Source: Gammaproteobacteria bacterium
GTDB taxonomy: Bacteria; Pseudomonadota; Gammaproteobacteria; SZUA-229
Reading direction: 5' to 3'
Length of the DNA: 64,000 bases
Assembly (NCBI GenBank): GCA_026195255.1
Contig: JAPHSS010000034.1
Span: forward strand, 1 to 64,000
The translations under genes and the position numbers were made by a program. Below are positions 26,660 to 35,689 of the stretch, piece by piece. The notes under the pieces were generated by a model, which saw only the letters and a list, made by a program, of their open reading frames with translations, had not been told where the DNA came from and did no database searches. How positions within the stretch are numbered: the first letter of the stretch is position 1; each line of letters begins with the position of its first letter.

Positions 26660-27877
26660 TTAACAAATAGCTTTTTCAAGCAGTTCAATCCAGTGTTTTA
26701 CGGGTTTATCTGATTTAGTTGATAGATGCATCTGACAACCAATATTTGCAGTTGCAATGATATCGGGTCTGCTTTTTTGTAAATTAGTTATTTTGTTTAT
26801 CAGTAATTTTTTTGATAACACAGGCTGTAATACTGAATAAGTGCCTGCAGAGCCACAACAAAGATGTGAATCTTCAACCTGTGTTAACTTGTAACCTGCT
26901 TTCGTTAATAATTCTTCTACAATACCATTTAGTTGTAAGCCGTGTTGTAGTGTGCAGGGGCTATGAAAAGATACAGTTTTATTAAGTTCAGGTGCTTCAG
27001 GTATCTGTGAAATTTCACTGTATAGTATTTCGCTCACATCTCTGGCTAATGAGCTTACTCTTTTAGCCTTAGCTGCATAATGCTCATCATTTTCGAGTAT
27101 ATGTGCATAATCTTTTACCATTACACCACAACCACTGGCTGTAATAACAATTGCTTCAATACCATTGTTAATATGTTGCCACCAGTTATCTATATTATGT
27201 TTTATGGTTTTAATGGCTTCTTCTGAGGCAGCGAGGTGCTGGCTAACAGCACCGCAACATTTGACTTCTTTTTGTTGAACGAGTTCTATGCCCAGCTTAT
27301 TTAAAACATTGGCTGTTGAAACATTAGTTTGTGCGTTAGTTGTTTGTTGCACACAGCCGTCAAGTATTAACATTTTTCTTTTTTGCTTAATTGTCGGCCA
27401 TTCACCGGCAATTTCTATTTCAGGTATCTTGTTCTTTAATACGTCGGGTAAAACAGGTTTAAAAAAAGTACCTACATTTAATAAAAACTTAAACCTTTCC
27501 GGATAAGGAATTATTTTACGTAATGCAAAACGGGTAAAGCGTTCAGTGAAACTTCTAGATGTCTGTTTTTCTACCAGTTCACGTCCAATATCAATTAGCC
27601 GACCGTACTGAACACCTGAAGGGCATGTGGTTTCACAAGCCCGACAGGTTAAACAACGGTCTAAATGTGTTCGGGTTTTTTGAGTGGCTTTTTGGCCTTC
27701 CAGTACCTGTTTGATTAAGTATATTCTACCTCGAGGGCTATCCAGTTCATCACCAAGTAGTTGATAGGTTGGGCAGGTAGCAGTGCAAAAGCCGCAATGT
27801 ACACAGCTGCGCAAAATATCATTAGCCTGTTGACCCTTAGGTGTTTCTAATAAACTTTGTAGAAGATTGGTTTGCAT
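26660..27877 (-). CDS. glcF: Glycolate dehydrogenase iron-sulfur subunit
   Basis: Electron-transfer subunit of the membrane-associated glycolate dehydrogenase, which oxidises glycolate to glyoxylate. The 405-aa protein has two [4Fe-4S] ferredoxin motifs near the N-terminus (CVHCGFCTATCP, CLTCRACETTCP) and two CCG domains (KCCGAVSQHL, LCCGSAGTY). It is the last gene of glcD-glcE-glcF, two bases after glcE. Confidence 0.95.
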   Translation of the reverse strand: MQTNLLQSLLETPKGQQANDILRSCVHCGFCTATCPTYQLLGDELDSPRGRIYLIKQVLEGQKATQKTRTHLDRCLTCRACETTCPSGVQYGRLIDIGRELVEKQTSRSFTERFTRFALRKIIPYPERFKFLLNVGTFFKPVLPDVLKNKIPEIEIAGEWPTIKQKRKMLILDGCVQQTTNAQTNVSTANVLNKLGIELVQQKEVKCCGAVSQHLAASEEAIKTIKHNIDNWWQHINNGIEAIVITASGCGVMVKDYAHILENDEHYAAKAKRVSSLARDVSEILYSEISQIPEAPELNKTVSFHSPCTLQHGLQLNGIVEELLTKAGYKLTQVEDSHLCCGSAGTYSVLQPVLSKKLLINKITNLQKSRPDIIATANIGCQMHLSTKSDKPVKHWIELLEKAIC

Positions 27878-27879
27878 AG

Positions 27880-28941
27880 TTAAAAGTCTTTATACATAAC
27901 GCCGGGGTTCAGTATGTTTTCCGGGTCAAAAGCATTCTTTAACTTTTTATGTATGTTTAATAGGCCGCTGCTGAGAGGATGGAAAACTGGAGTATCCAAT
28001 GTACTATTTCTAAATAAAACGGCATGACCACCCACGGCATCTAATTTTTCTCGTATTTCTGCAGATGATGAATCTGTTTTTAACCAGCGTAGTGCTGCTC
28101 CCCATTCATAAAGTGTATCGCCTGGAATATCAAGAGGAAGATTATTTGACGATAGTGATAATCGCCACAATGCTTTATCTGTATTAAAAAAGTTATGTGT
28201 CTGTTCTTTTATCTGTTGCCAGAATAGTGGGCTAGTTTCTATGACTTCTCCGCCAATTATTTTTCTGGCAGAGTTAACTGATGAGTCGTTACCGCTTAAA
28301 CGAATGAATAATTGTGAACCGTCATAACAACTGGCAGTAACAGGAAGTGACTGTTTAACCCACTGATGCATATTATAAATGGCCAGGTTAATATCACATT
28401 GATGAGTTAGTGTAATTTCAGTTTCAGGTTTAGGCAGCACTTTCAAAGACACATCAAGTATGACCCCGAGTGTGCCCATAGCGCCACACATTAAACGTGA
28501 GGCATCATAACCAGCAACATTTTTCATTACCTGGCCACCAAACTTTAAATCTTCAGCTTTGCCGTTAATTATTCTTGAGCCTAAAACAAAGTCACGTGCA
28601 GCTCCGCTATATGCTCGAGCCGGGCCAGATAAATTGCAGGCTATGGTTCCACCTATAGTTGCCTGATCTGTAAAGTGGGGCGGTTCAAAAGGTAATATCT
28701 GATTGCTTTCATCAAGTGTTTTTTCAAGTTCAGAGAGCAGTGTTCCGCCTCGAACTGTAACTACCAGCTCTGTTGGTTCGTAACTAATAATCCCTTTATG
28801 CTCAGATACATCTAATGAACTGGCATCAACTTTACGGCCATAAAACTGTTTGCTGTTTCCGCCACATATTTTCAGTGTACTTTTGTTTTTATAAGCATCC
28901 AGTATTTGTGTCTGAATTTCCTGACTATTGTCTTTAGACAT
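27880..28941 (-). CDS. glcE: Glycolate dehydrogenase FAD-binding subunit
   Basis: A 353-aa FAD-binding subunit with a PCMH-type fold (TELVVTVRGGTLLSELE, TIGGTIACNLSGPARAYSGAARD). In the three-part enzyme it partners GlcD. Length matches E. coli GlcE (350). It lies between glcD and glcF with 2-3-base gaps, so the three are a single translationally close operon. Confidence 0.95.
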   Translation of the reverse strand: MSKDNSQEIQTQILDAYKNKSTLKICGGNSKQFYGRKVDASSLDVSEHKGIISYEPTELVVTVRGGTLLSELEKTLDESNQILPFEPPHFTDQATIGGTIACNLSGPARAYSGAARDFVLGSRIINGKAEDLKFGGQVMKNVAGYDASRLMCGAMGTLGVILDVSLKVLPKPETEITLTHQCDINLAIYNMHQWVKQSLPVTASCYDGSQLFIRLSGNDSSVNSARKIIGGEVIETSPLFWQQIKEQTHNFFNTDKALWRLSLSSNNLPLDIPGDTLYEWGAALRWLKTDSSSAEIREKLDAVGGHAVLFRNSTLDTPVFHPLSSGLLNIHKKLKNAFDPENILNPGVMYKDF

Positions 28942-28944
28942 AAA

Positions 28945-30411
28945 TTAAAACCGTTCCAGCTCGGGATGAGGTAACTTACCATGATGCACATGCATTGCAC
29001 CGAATTCAGCACAGCGATGTAATGTGGGCACAGCTTTACCCGGATTGAGTAAACCTTTCTCATCAAAGGCTTTTTTAATTGCATGAAACTGAGTTAGCTC
29101 AAGCGCACCAAACTGCACACACATTTGATTAATTTTTTCCAGTCCTACGCCATGTTCGCCGGTGATGCTACCACCTACTTCAACACACAGTTCAAGTATT
29201 TTTCCGCCAAATTCCTCAGTACGTTCTAACTCGCCGGGTTTGTTGGCATCGTATAAAATTAATGGATGTAAATTGCCATCACCCGCATGAAATACATTAG
29301 CAACAGGCAACTCATATTCAGCTGATAATTTAGCCATAGTTTGTAAAACCTGAGGTAAGTGTTTGCGTGGAATAGTGCCATCCATGCAGTAGTAATCAGG
29401 TGAAATTCTTCCGACAGCTGGAAAAGCCGCTTTACGACCTTTCCAGAAAGTTTCACGTTCAGCTTCATCCTGAGCAATACGCACTTCTGTTGCGCCACTT
29501 TCTTGAAGAATATGTTGAACACGTTTTATATTTTCTGCAACTTCAGCCTGGCTTCCATCCAGTTCACATAATAAAATGGCAGCAGCATCTGTCGGGTAAC
29601 CCGCGTGTACAAAATCTTCTGCGGCCTGTATGGCTAATTTATCCATCATTTCCAGACCAGCTGGAATGATGCCCGCTGAAATGATATCGCCTACCGCTTT
29701 GCCGGCTTTAATTAAATCATCAAACGCGGCGAGAATAACCTGTGCTGATTCAGGCTTAGGTAATAGTTTAACAGTCACTTCAACAATCACCCCTAGCATG
29801 CCTTCAGAGCCGGTCATTAAGGCAAGCAGGTCATATCCTGGTGAATCAAGGCCACTACCACCGATAGTGAGTAACTCACCTTCAATAGTGATAATTTTTA
29901 TTTGCTGAATATTATGTATGGTTAAACCATATTTAAGACAGTGTACACCGCCGGAGTTTTCTGCGACATTGCCTCCTATTGTGCAGGCAATTTGTGAAGA
30001 AGGGTCAGGGGCATAATATAAATCATACCTGGCAACGGCTTCTGAAATTGCCAGATTTCGCACTCCCGGTTGTACTCGCGCAACGCGTTGTACCGGGTCA
30101 ATATCTATAATTTCCTTAAACTTTGCCAGGCTCAGTAAGATACCGTCTGATAAAGGCAGTGCTCCGCCGGATAAACCCGTACCAGCGCCTCTGGCAACGA
30201 CAGGCACATCAAGTTCATTACATACTTTTAAGATCGCCTGAACCTGCTCAATTTCGTTCGGTAATACAACGGCTAATGGCAGGTTCCGATAAGCAGATAA
30301 ACCGTCACACTCATATGGGTGCAGGTCTTCTTTCTGGTGTAAAACCGAAGCAGAGGGCAGAATATTTTCTAGTCTGCTTATTAATTGTGATTTATCAATA
30401 GGTGAGGTCAT
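28945..30411 (-). CDS. glcD: Glycolate dehydrogenase catalytic subunit
   Basis: The FAD-linked catalytic subunit, about 488 aa, closely following E. coli GlcD: ECDGLSAYR, VPVVARGAGTGLSGGALP (FAD pyrophosphate-binding), GGNVAENSGGVHCLKYG, FHAGDGNLHPLI and the C-terminal CAEFGAMHVHHG. Two starts are possible: ATG 30411 (MTSPIDKS) or ATG 30441 with a ten-residue tyrosine-rich extension; neither has a strong ribosome site, and family length does not decide. No glcC-type regulator is adjacent. Glycolate use fits contact with phototrophs. Confidence 0.95.
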   Translation of the reverse strand: MTSPIDKSQLISRLENILPSASVLHQKEDLHPYECDGLSAYRNLPLAVVLPNEIEQVQAILKVCNELDVPVVARGAGTGLSGGALPLSDGILLSLAKFKEIIDIDPVQRVARVQPGVRNLAISEAVARYDLYYAPDPSSQIACTIGGNVAENSGGVHCLKYGLTIHNIQQIKIITIEGELLTIGGSGLDSPGYDLLALMTGSEGMLGVIVEVTVKLLPKPESAQVILAAFDDLIKAGKAVGDIISAGIIPAGLEMMDKLAIQAAEDFVHAGYPTDAAAILLCELDGSQAEVAENIKRVQHILQESGATEVRIAQDEAERETFWKGRKAAFPAVGRISPDYYCMDGTIPRKHLPQVLQTMAKLSAEYELPVANVFHAGDGNLHPLILYDANKPGELERTEEFGGKILELCVEVGGSITGEHGVGLEKINQMCVQFGALELTQFHAIKKAFDEKGLLNPGKAVPTLHRCAEFGAMHVHHGKLPHPELERF

Positions 30412-30480
30412 AGGCGGGAGGTAATAATAAAAAGCCGTCATCACCAGTATCAGTTATGGTGGCTTAAATATAAATTAAAT

Positions 30481-31203
30481 TTAGTCCTCAAATTCTGCGT
30501 TATGATAAATGTTCTGTACATCATCACAATCGTTTAATGCATTAATAAAGTTATCAAATATTTCAATATCTTCACCTGTTATCATACAGGCGCTTTGAGG
30601 CAGATAGGTGATTTCGTCCATTTCAAAATCAATATCGTTAAAAGCCTCGTTTAAAGCGGTTCTTACCTTGTTAAATTCAGTATGTGGGGCGAGTATTGTA
30701 ATCATACCGTCTTCATTCTCAATATCGGTCACATCAACGTCTTTTTCCATAAGTGCATCAAGTATGGCTTCTTCATCATCATGTTTAAAAGCAAAAAGAG
30801 CCTGATGATCAAACATATGACTAACGGTGCCCGGAGTACCTATTTTGGCGCTATTTTTGACAAAACACTGGCGAACATCGGTAAAAGTACGATTATTGTT
30901 ATCGGTTAGGCAATCAACGATAACCATGCAACCACCAGGGCCATAACCTTCGTACTGGGCGAGTACAAAATCTTCACCAGCACCACCATCTGCTTTTTTA
31001 AGTGCATTATCTATAACATGCGCAGGAACCTGTTCTTTTTTAGCTTTTTCTATTAAGCGGCGTAGTGCCAGGTTGCTGTCGACATCTGATCCGCCGTTTT
31101 TGGCGCAGACATAAATCTCTTTACCATATCGAGAATATAATTTGGCTTTCGCACCCTGCGTCTTGGCCATAGATGCTTTACGATTTTCAAAACTTCTGCC
31201 CAT
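30481..31203 (-). CDS. yebC: YebC/PmpR family protein
   Basis: A 240-aa member of the YebC/PmpR family (TACO1 homologues), with [14 protein letters not shown] at the N-terminus, [38 protein letters not shown] and RCFVK-like [12 protein letters not shown]. Proteins of this family have been described as transcriptional regulators and as factors assisting translation of difficult proline-rich sequences. It is a lone gene here, not next to ruvC as in many relatives. Confidence 0.93.
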   Translation of the reverse strand: MGRSFENRKASMAKTQGAKAKLYSRYGKEIYVCAKNGGSDVDSNLALRRLIEKAKKEQVPAHVIDNALKKADGGAGEDFVLAQYEGYGPGGCMVIVDCLTDNNNRTFTDVRQCFVKNSAKIGTPGTVSHMFDHQALFAFKHDDEEAILDALMEKDVDVTDIENEDGMITILAPHTEFNKVRTALNEAFNDIDFEMDEITYLPQSACMITGEDIEIFDNFINALNDCDDVQNIYHNAEFED

Positions 31204-31287
31204 CTGAGTATGATCTCTATTGAGTATTAATAATTGGCACTAATTTTAACGGTATAAAGCAAGAGATGCTAGACCGGATATAGGTGT

Positions 31288-31644
31288 TTAATCTGTAATC
31301 AGCTTAATTGAGGATTCAGCCGTGTGTTTATCAATATTAATTAGAAGTTCACAATATTCATTTTGTGTATCTACAGGGGTAGGGTCATCTGAGCAACTAC
31401 AACCTGCGATAATACCGCTATAAAAAATACCCGACTTTATAATAATGTTATCAGGTGTTTCTTCTGTTCTATTAATAATAGCGCTGATTTTTTCATTACT
31501 CACATAACTGCTTAGAGACAGGCCTTGCTGTAATGGTAACTCTTGATGGTCAAACTGAGCGATTTCTTGTTTGAATATATGGCTAAATTCAGTATCAAAA
31601 CCATTTGATTGCCATGCTTTTAATGTCCTGGGAAAAGAAATCAT
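31288..31644 (-). CDS. Conserved gammaproteobacterial protein of unknown function
   Basis: A 118-aa protein with the recognisable block GIFYSGIIAGCSCSDDPTPVDTQNEYCEL. Relatives, sometimes misannotated as a glucosamine-fructose-6-phosphate aminotransferase, occur across gammaproteobacteria; none of that enzyme's domains are present. The two Cys in GCSC and a third in EYCEL could bind a metal or form a disulfide. ATG 31644 overlaps the stop of the preceding short frame as ATGA, so it is translationally coupled to it. Confidence 0.7.
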   Translation of the reverse strand: MISFPRTLKAWQSNGFDTEFSHIFKQEIAQFDHQELPLQQGLSLSSYVSNEKISAIINRTEETPDNIIIKSGIFYSGIIAGCSCSDDPTPVDTQNEYCELLINIDKHTAESSIKLITD

Positions 31645-31916
31645 AAGCAAATATTTAACCTGACTGGTTCGTCAACAGGTACCATGCGCAAACTGGACTG
31701 GCTTTCATCTGAACTGTTTCGAGCATCATTCTGCGACTCTACCAGGGCGCTTCTTCGGCCATTCATATAATTTCTGGCATGCTGAATATCCAAAGCATGA
31801 GATGATAATGTTGTTTGCATTACACCACCGTAACGTTTGCTTATAGACAGTCGTTGCCGTGTGCCAGGCAATAAGTCCCATGATATGGAGTCGGAATAGA
31901 TAAGTATCTGTTGCAT
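31641..31916 (-). pseudogene. Truncated SGNH/GDSL hydrolase-like gene
   Basis: A 91-aa frame whose first ~75 residues resemble the N-terminus of the GDSL-type arylesterase family (ILIYSDSISWDLLPGTRQR aligns with the usual yGDSnTWGy.P.tg.R block; ARNYMNGRRSAL aligns with the GlnGRtt block). The family normally has 200-230 residues with a C-terminal DxxH, which is absent. The nucleophile block reads SDS and not GDS. It is therefore probably a truncated relict, possibly still translated because the next gene starts within its stop. Confidence 0.55.
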
Positions 31917-32021
31917 CGCATTTATTAATTCTGATTCATGAAAACGATCTAATTAGTAGATTTTATATCTAATTCATATAATGTAATTAATCATAACCTG
32001 TTTTATAGATAATATTAAATA

Positions 32022-32999
32022 ATGATTTTACAAAGCACGTTTAAACCCGCCTTTGGTCTGAGCAATTCCCATGCTCAAACGTTATTGCCAACCTTTATAC
32101 GTAATAAACTAAAGTTTTCGGGGCTTGAAGAAGTTCTGGAGTTAGATGATGGTGACTTCCTTGATTTGATGTGGACAGAAAAACCTCAAAATAAGAAACC
32201 TATTGTCATTGTTTTTCACGGACTTGAAGGTTCAATAGACTCACCCTATGCCAGAGGTATTATGTTAGCGATAAAAAATCACGGCTGGACCGGGTTATTA
32301 ATGCACTTTAGAGGCTGTTCAGGACAGAATAATCGTCTACCCCGTTCCTATCATAGTGGTGAAACAGACGACGCTAAAATTTTAATAAAATGCTTGCAGG
32401 AAAAATTTCCTGATTCTTCATTAGCCGCAGTCGGTTTCTCATTAGGTGGCAATATGTTATTAAAATTACAGGCAGAATTAGGTGAACTGTCACCCTTTAA
32501 AGCAATTGTAAGTGTATGTGCACCGCTGTTACTAAATGCCTGTGCGGATAAACTTAATAAAGGCTTCTCAAAAGTATATCAACGCCACCTGATAGGTAAT
32601 TTAAAACGTAAATTAATTATAAAAGCCAGACAACATGATTATGAAAAACTCATTAATTTGAATTCAGATAAAATTAACAGCTTAAGTAGTTTCTGGCAGT
32701 TTGATGATTTGGTAACAGCGCCATTACATGGCTTTAGCGGGGTGAACGATTATTATGCAAGATCGAGTGCCAGACAATATCTTAAAAAAATTAAAAAACC
32801 CAGTTTGATATTACTGGCGCTTGATGACCCGTTTATGACACAAGATATAATACCCGAAGAAGTAGAGCTTTCATCAAGTACTCATTTAGAATTAAGTCAG
32901 CATGGAGGCCATGTTGGTTTTATCTCCGGAACAATTTTGAATCCTGAATTCTGGTTAGAAGAGCGCATACCAGAATACCTGTCAGAGTTTATTGAGTAA
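32022..32999 (+). CDS. YheT-family alpha/beta hydrolase
   Basis: A 325-aa hydrolase of the YheT/ABHD1-3 family. It shows SNSHAQTLLPTF near the N-terminus, FHGLEGSIDSPYARG (oxyanion region), the nucleophile elbow VGFSLGGNM, and the catalytic His in SQHGGHVGFI. Physiological substrate is unknown, probably an ester. It is a single gene, divergent from the preceding unit and followed by the terminator shared with the sulfur globule gene. Confidence 0.88.
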   Translation: MILQSTFKPAFGLSNSHAQTLLPTFIRNKLKFSGLEEVLELDDGDFLDLMWTEKPQNKKPIVIVFHGLEGSIDSPYARGIMLAIKNHGWTGLLMHFRGCSGQNNRLPRSYHSGETDDAKILIKCLQEKFPDSSLAAVGFSLGGNMLLKLQAELGELSPFKAIVSVCAPLLLNACADKLNKGFSKVYQRHLIGNLKRKLIIKARQHDYEKLINLNSDKINSLSSFWQFDDLVTAPLHGFSGVNDYYARSSARQYLKKIKKPSLILLALDDPFMTQDIIPEEVELSSSTHLELSQHGGHVGFISGTILNPEFWLEERIPEYLSEFIE

Positions 33000-33360
33000 T
33001 TATTCGACATCTGCGTTAACTAATATCAAAGAGCCAATCGAATGGAATGCAACTTCGATAGATTGTTAAATACTTACATCTGTCTAAGCTTACGGTAATA
33101 ATGAAAACTTTAAGTTAAAGGAATAACAGTTAGTCAGTAGAATTAGTTTAATTTGTATCAGTTTTATTAAAATTAACTAGAGTTATGCTTATTGTTCAGA
33201 CGCTTTTTTCAATGCATAATCTTCTTCAACTGATTCAGTCTGAATTTTAGTTTGATGTTTTTTACCTCTTGATTACACATGTCATTGCTTTTTTTTGCTC
33301 AAAAAAAAGCTGGCACACATGTGCCAGCTTTTTAGTAACTACGCTTTGTTTAAAGTGTAA
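33000..33360. other. Intergenic region after yheT-like gene
   Basis: No supported gene. The minus strand carries an open tail of about 26 codons ending near 33197 (GKKHQTKIQTESVEED...) without an upstream coding continuation, which may be a gene remnant. The strong hairpin at 33304-33335 terminates the minus-strand sulfur globule gene. Confidence 0.5.
33304..33335 (-). terminator. Rho-independent terminator, sulfur globule gene
   Basis: GCTGGCAC (33309-33316) pairs with GTGCCAGC (33321-33328), flanked by A-run and T-run on either side, so it can work in both directions. It lies about 30 bases beyond the stop of the minus-strand gene at 33361. Confidence 0.88.
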
Positions 33361-33768
33361 TTATTTTGCAGGAGCCGGTGCAGCAGGGGCTGGAGCCGCA
33401 GGCGCGTAACCGTATGGTGCTGGAGCATAACCATAAGGCGCTGGAGCATAACCATTGTTGTAACCGTTGTAGCCATTGTAACCACCGTTGTATCCATTTT
33501 GGCCGTTATAACGGTTCTGGAACTGGTTGTTGCCATTGCCATAACCCTGGCCATTGCCACGACCATTAGCATTCATGTTGAAGCCGAAGTTGCCATCGCC
33601 CATCATGTCGCCCATACCATTACCGTAACCATTGTTGTTCCAGTTACTATTGCCATTGTTATAACCGTTGTTATAACCATTGTTATTGAAAGGACCCCAC
33701 CATGCATTAGCAGTTGATGATGCAAGAGCAAGTGTAGCTGCAACAGCGATAATGTTTAATGTTTTCAT
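33361..33768 (-). CDS. Sulfur globule protein-like secreted protein
   Basis: A 135-aa exported low-complexity protein. The signal peptide ends STANA and the mature chain begins WWGPFNNN, then runs in NGYNNG, GDMMGDGNFGFNMNANGRGNG and NGYNG repeats and ends in APYGYAPA and APAPA repeats. The N-terminal WWGP...N block and the MGD..FGFNMN.. block closely resemble the sulfur globule envelope proteins (SgpA/SgpB) of purple sulfur bacteria, which coat intracellularly located but topologically periplasmic sulfur inclusions. The Pro/Ala tail is unusual for those. The ribosome site GAGGAAAG is strong and the gene has its own terminator, fitting high expression. Other Gly-rich structural proteins are the alternative. 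Confidence 0.75.
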   Translation of the reverse strand: MKTLNIIAVAATLALASSTANAWWGPFNNNGYNNGYNNGNSNWNNNGYGNGMGDMMGDGNFGFNMNANGRGNGQGYGNGNNQFQNRYNGQNGYNGGYNGYNGYNNGYAPAPYGYAPAPYGYAPAAPAPAAPAPAK

Positions 33769-33911
33769 ATTTCTTTCCTCATTTAATTAACAGATTTTTT
33801 TCATGCGCTTAGGTCTTTCTAGACCATGAATAAATAATATTAGTAAAATCGAATATATACAAGTACTAACATATACCGTCTATCAGCTTTTGCTTATAAA
33901 GATTTTTTTGA

Positions 33912-33925
33912 TTGATATAAATCAT
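33912..33925. promoter_or_regulatory. FNR-type binding site
   Basis: TTGAT-N4-ATCAT matches nine of ten bases of the FNR/Anr palindrome TTGAT-N4-ATCAA. It lies about 145 bases upstream of the sulfur globule-like gene (minus strand) and about 115 bases upstream of the helicase gene (plus strand). Oxygen control would fit either; the sulfur gene is the more plausible target. Confidence 0.45.
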
Positions 33926-34038
33926 GATTTGAGAGGGCTAATTAGCTGTTAGTGCAGGTAGTTAAGTGCAGTTATTAAAGTCTTCATGTAAGCTATAAGT
34001 CTTTATTTGGGCCTATACATTTAATAAATAGAATAAAT

Positions 34039-35487
34039 ATGAATTCTGACTCGAATTTTGAAATATCTGGCTTATCCCCCTCAATAATAAAAGCAGTAAA
34101 TGAAAAAGGTTATACGTCAGCCTCACCAATACAGTTAAAAGCGATACCTGTTGTGCTGCAAGGTAAAGACCTGATGGCGGCTGCGCAAACGGGTACGGGG
34201 AAAACAGCCGCTTTTACCTTGCCTGTATTAGAAATTCTCAACAAAGGTAAAGCAGCCACTTCAAATCAGGCGAGAGCGCTTATACTGACACCCACGCGTG
34301 AACTGGCTGATCAGGTAGGTGAAAACGTTAAGGTTTATGGCAAATATACGTCACTACGTTCTACGGTAGTTTATGGTGGGGTGAAAATTAATCCTCAAAT
34401 GATGAAATTACGTAAAGGGGTTGATGTATTAATTGCAACTCCCGGGCGATTACTCGACCTCTATCATCAAAATGCCGTGAAATTTGAGCAGCTTGAAATA
34501 CTGGTATTAGATGAAGCAGATAAGATGCTGGAGTTAGGTTTTATCGATGATATTAGTAAGATACTTGATTTATTACCTAAACAACGTCAAAACCTTTTGT
34601 TTTCAGCTACTTACTCCGATGAAATTCGCCGATTTGCAAAAAAGTTGTTAAATAAAGCTGTTGAAGTGTCTGTGGCACCACAAAACACAAACATAAAGAA
34701 AATTAATCAATGGATGTGTCCGGTAGATAAAAAGAAAAAACCTGCGTTACTGGCTTATTTAATAAAACAGCATAACTGGCAACAGGTACTGGTTTTCAGT
34801 AAAACAAAAAATGCTGCTGATAAGCTGACTCGCTATCTTCAGGATCAAGGCATCAAAAGCTTATCGATTCATGGTAATAAGAGTCAGGGTGCGCGCAGTA
34901 AAGCATTAGCAGATTTCAAACAGCAAACCGTACAGGTTCTGGTGGCGACAGATATTGCCTCCCGGGGTTTAGATATTAACCAGTTACCTCAGGTGGTGAA
35001 CTTTGATTTACCAACAGTGGCGAGAGATTATATTCATCGAATAGGGCGTACTGGCAGAGCAGGGGCAGTGGGCCAGGCCGTTTCATTAGTGAGTGCAGAT
35101 GAGTTTGATCAATTAACCGATATAGAGCATTTGATAAAAAAACTCTTACCCCGTAAATTAATAGATGGTTTTGAACCCAGGCATGATGTACCTGTATCGA
35201 GCTTGTGGCGTAAAGATAAAAAACCGAAGAAACCTAAAAAACAGAAAGTGCGCAAAGATGAAGTTAAATCAGAAACTGTATCTGACAGGCATAATAAACA
35301 AAATAGAAACAGCCAGAGTAGAGATAGCCAAAATAAAAACAGTCAGGGTAAAAAAAGCACCGGCCCTAAAAGTTTAAGTGATAACAATAAAAATAGATTT
35401 TCAAAAAATAAAAAATCAACACTTGCCGATGATGGTTCAAGGCCACCAAAGAGAAAGTTAAAACTCAAAAAAAAGAAATCGCGATAA
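34039..35487 (+). CDS. DEAD-box RNA helicase, RhlE-like
   Basis: A 482-aa ATP-dependent RNA helicase with the complete motif set: Q motif (SPIQLKAIP), AQTGTGKT (Walker A), [25 protein letters not shown] (DEAD), FSATYSDE (SAT), [13 protein letters not shown] and [12 protein letters not shown]. The last ~90 residues are a basic, low-complexity Lys/Asn/Ser/Gln-rich tail typical of RhlE-type helicases, probably for RNA binding. Likely roles are ribosome assembly and cold adaptation. A perfect 11-bp inverted repeat (35481-35491 with 35498-35508) overlaps its stop codon. Confidence 0.93.
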   Translation: MNSDSNFEISGLSPSIIKAVNEKGYTSASPIQLKAIPVVLQGKDLMAAAQTGTGKTAAFTLPVLEILNKGKAATSNQARALILTPTRELADQVGENVKVYGKYTSLRSTVVYGGVKINPQMMKLRKGVDVLIATPGRLLDLYHQNAVKFEQLEILVLDEADKMLELGFIDDISKILDLLPKQRQNLLFSATYSDEIRRFAKKLLNKAVEVSVAPQNTNIKKINQWMCPVDKKKKPALLAYLIKQHNWQQVLVFSKTKNAADKLTRYLQDQGIKSLSIHGNKSQGARSKALADFKQQTVQVLVATDIASRGLDINQLPQVVNFDLPTVARDYIHRIGRTGRAGAVGQAVSLVSADEFDQLTDIEHLIKKLLPRKLIDGFEPRHDVPVSSLWRKDKKPKKPKKQKVRKDEVKSETVSDRHNKQNRNSQSRDSQNKNSQGKKSTGPKSLSDNNKNRFSKNKKSTLADDGSRPPKRKLKLKKKKSR

Positions 35488-35689
35488 TTATTTAAACGAA
35501 TAATTATCGAAAATATTAGACTTAGGGTTTAATCTTTTTCTGGGCATATTCTAACGCTTCAATGCATTTTGTAAAAAATTGACTCTCTTTAAAATGAGTT
35601 AATGTTTTTTATCCTTATCGCGAGCAAGTATAGAGCGGGATGCCTTATTTATTTTGTTTTATCGCAAACAAAAAAGTATTACATTGACC

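Noticed and set aside
33339-33717. Other-frame open readings over the sulfur globule-like gene (Met/Thr-rich, His/Cys-rich)
   Set aside because: They are shadows of a repetitive coding sequence; only the minus-strand 135-aa frame has a signal peptide and ribosome site.
35481-35508. Perfect 11-bp inverted repeat at the end of the helicase gene as a terminator
   Set aside because: The stem is almost purely A/T and has no T-run after it; mentioned only within the gene entry.
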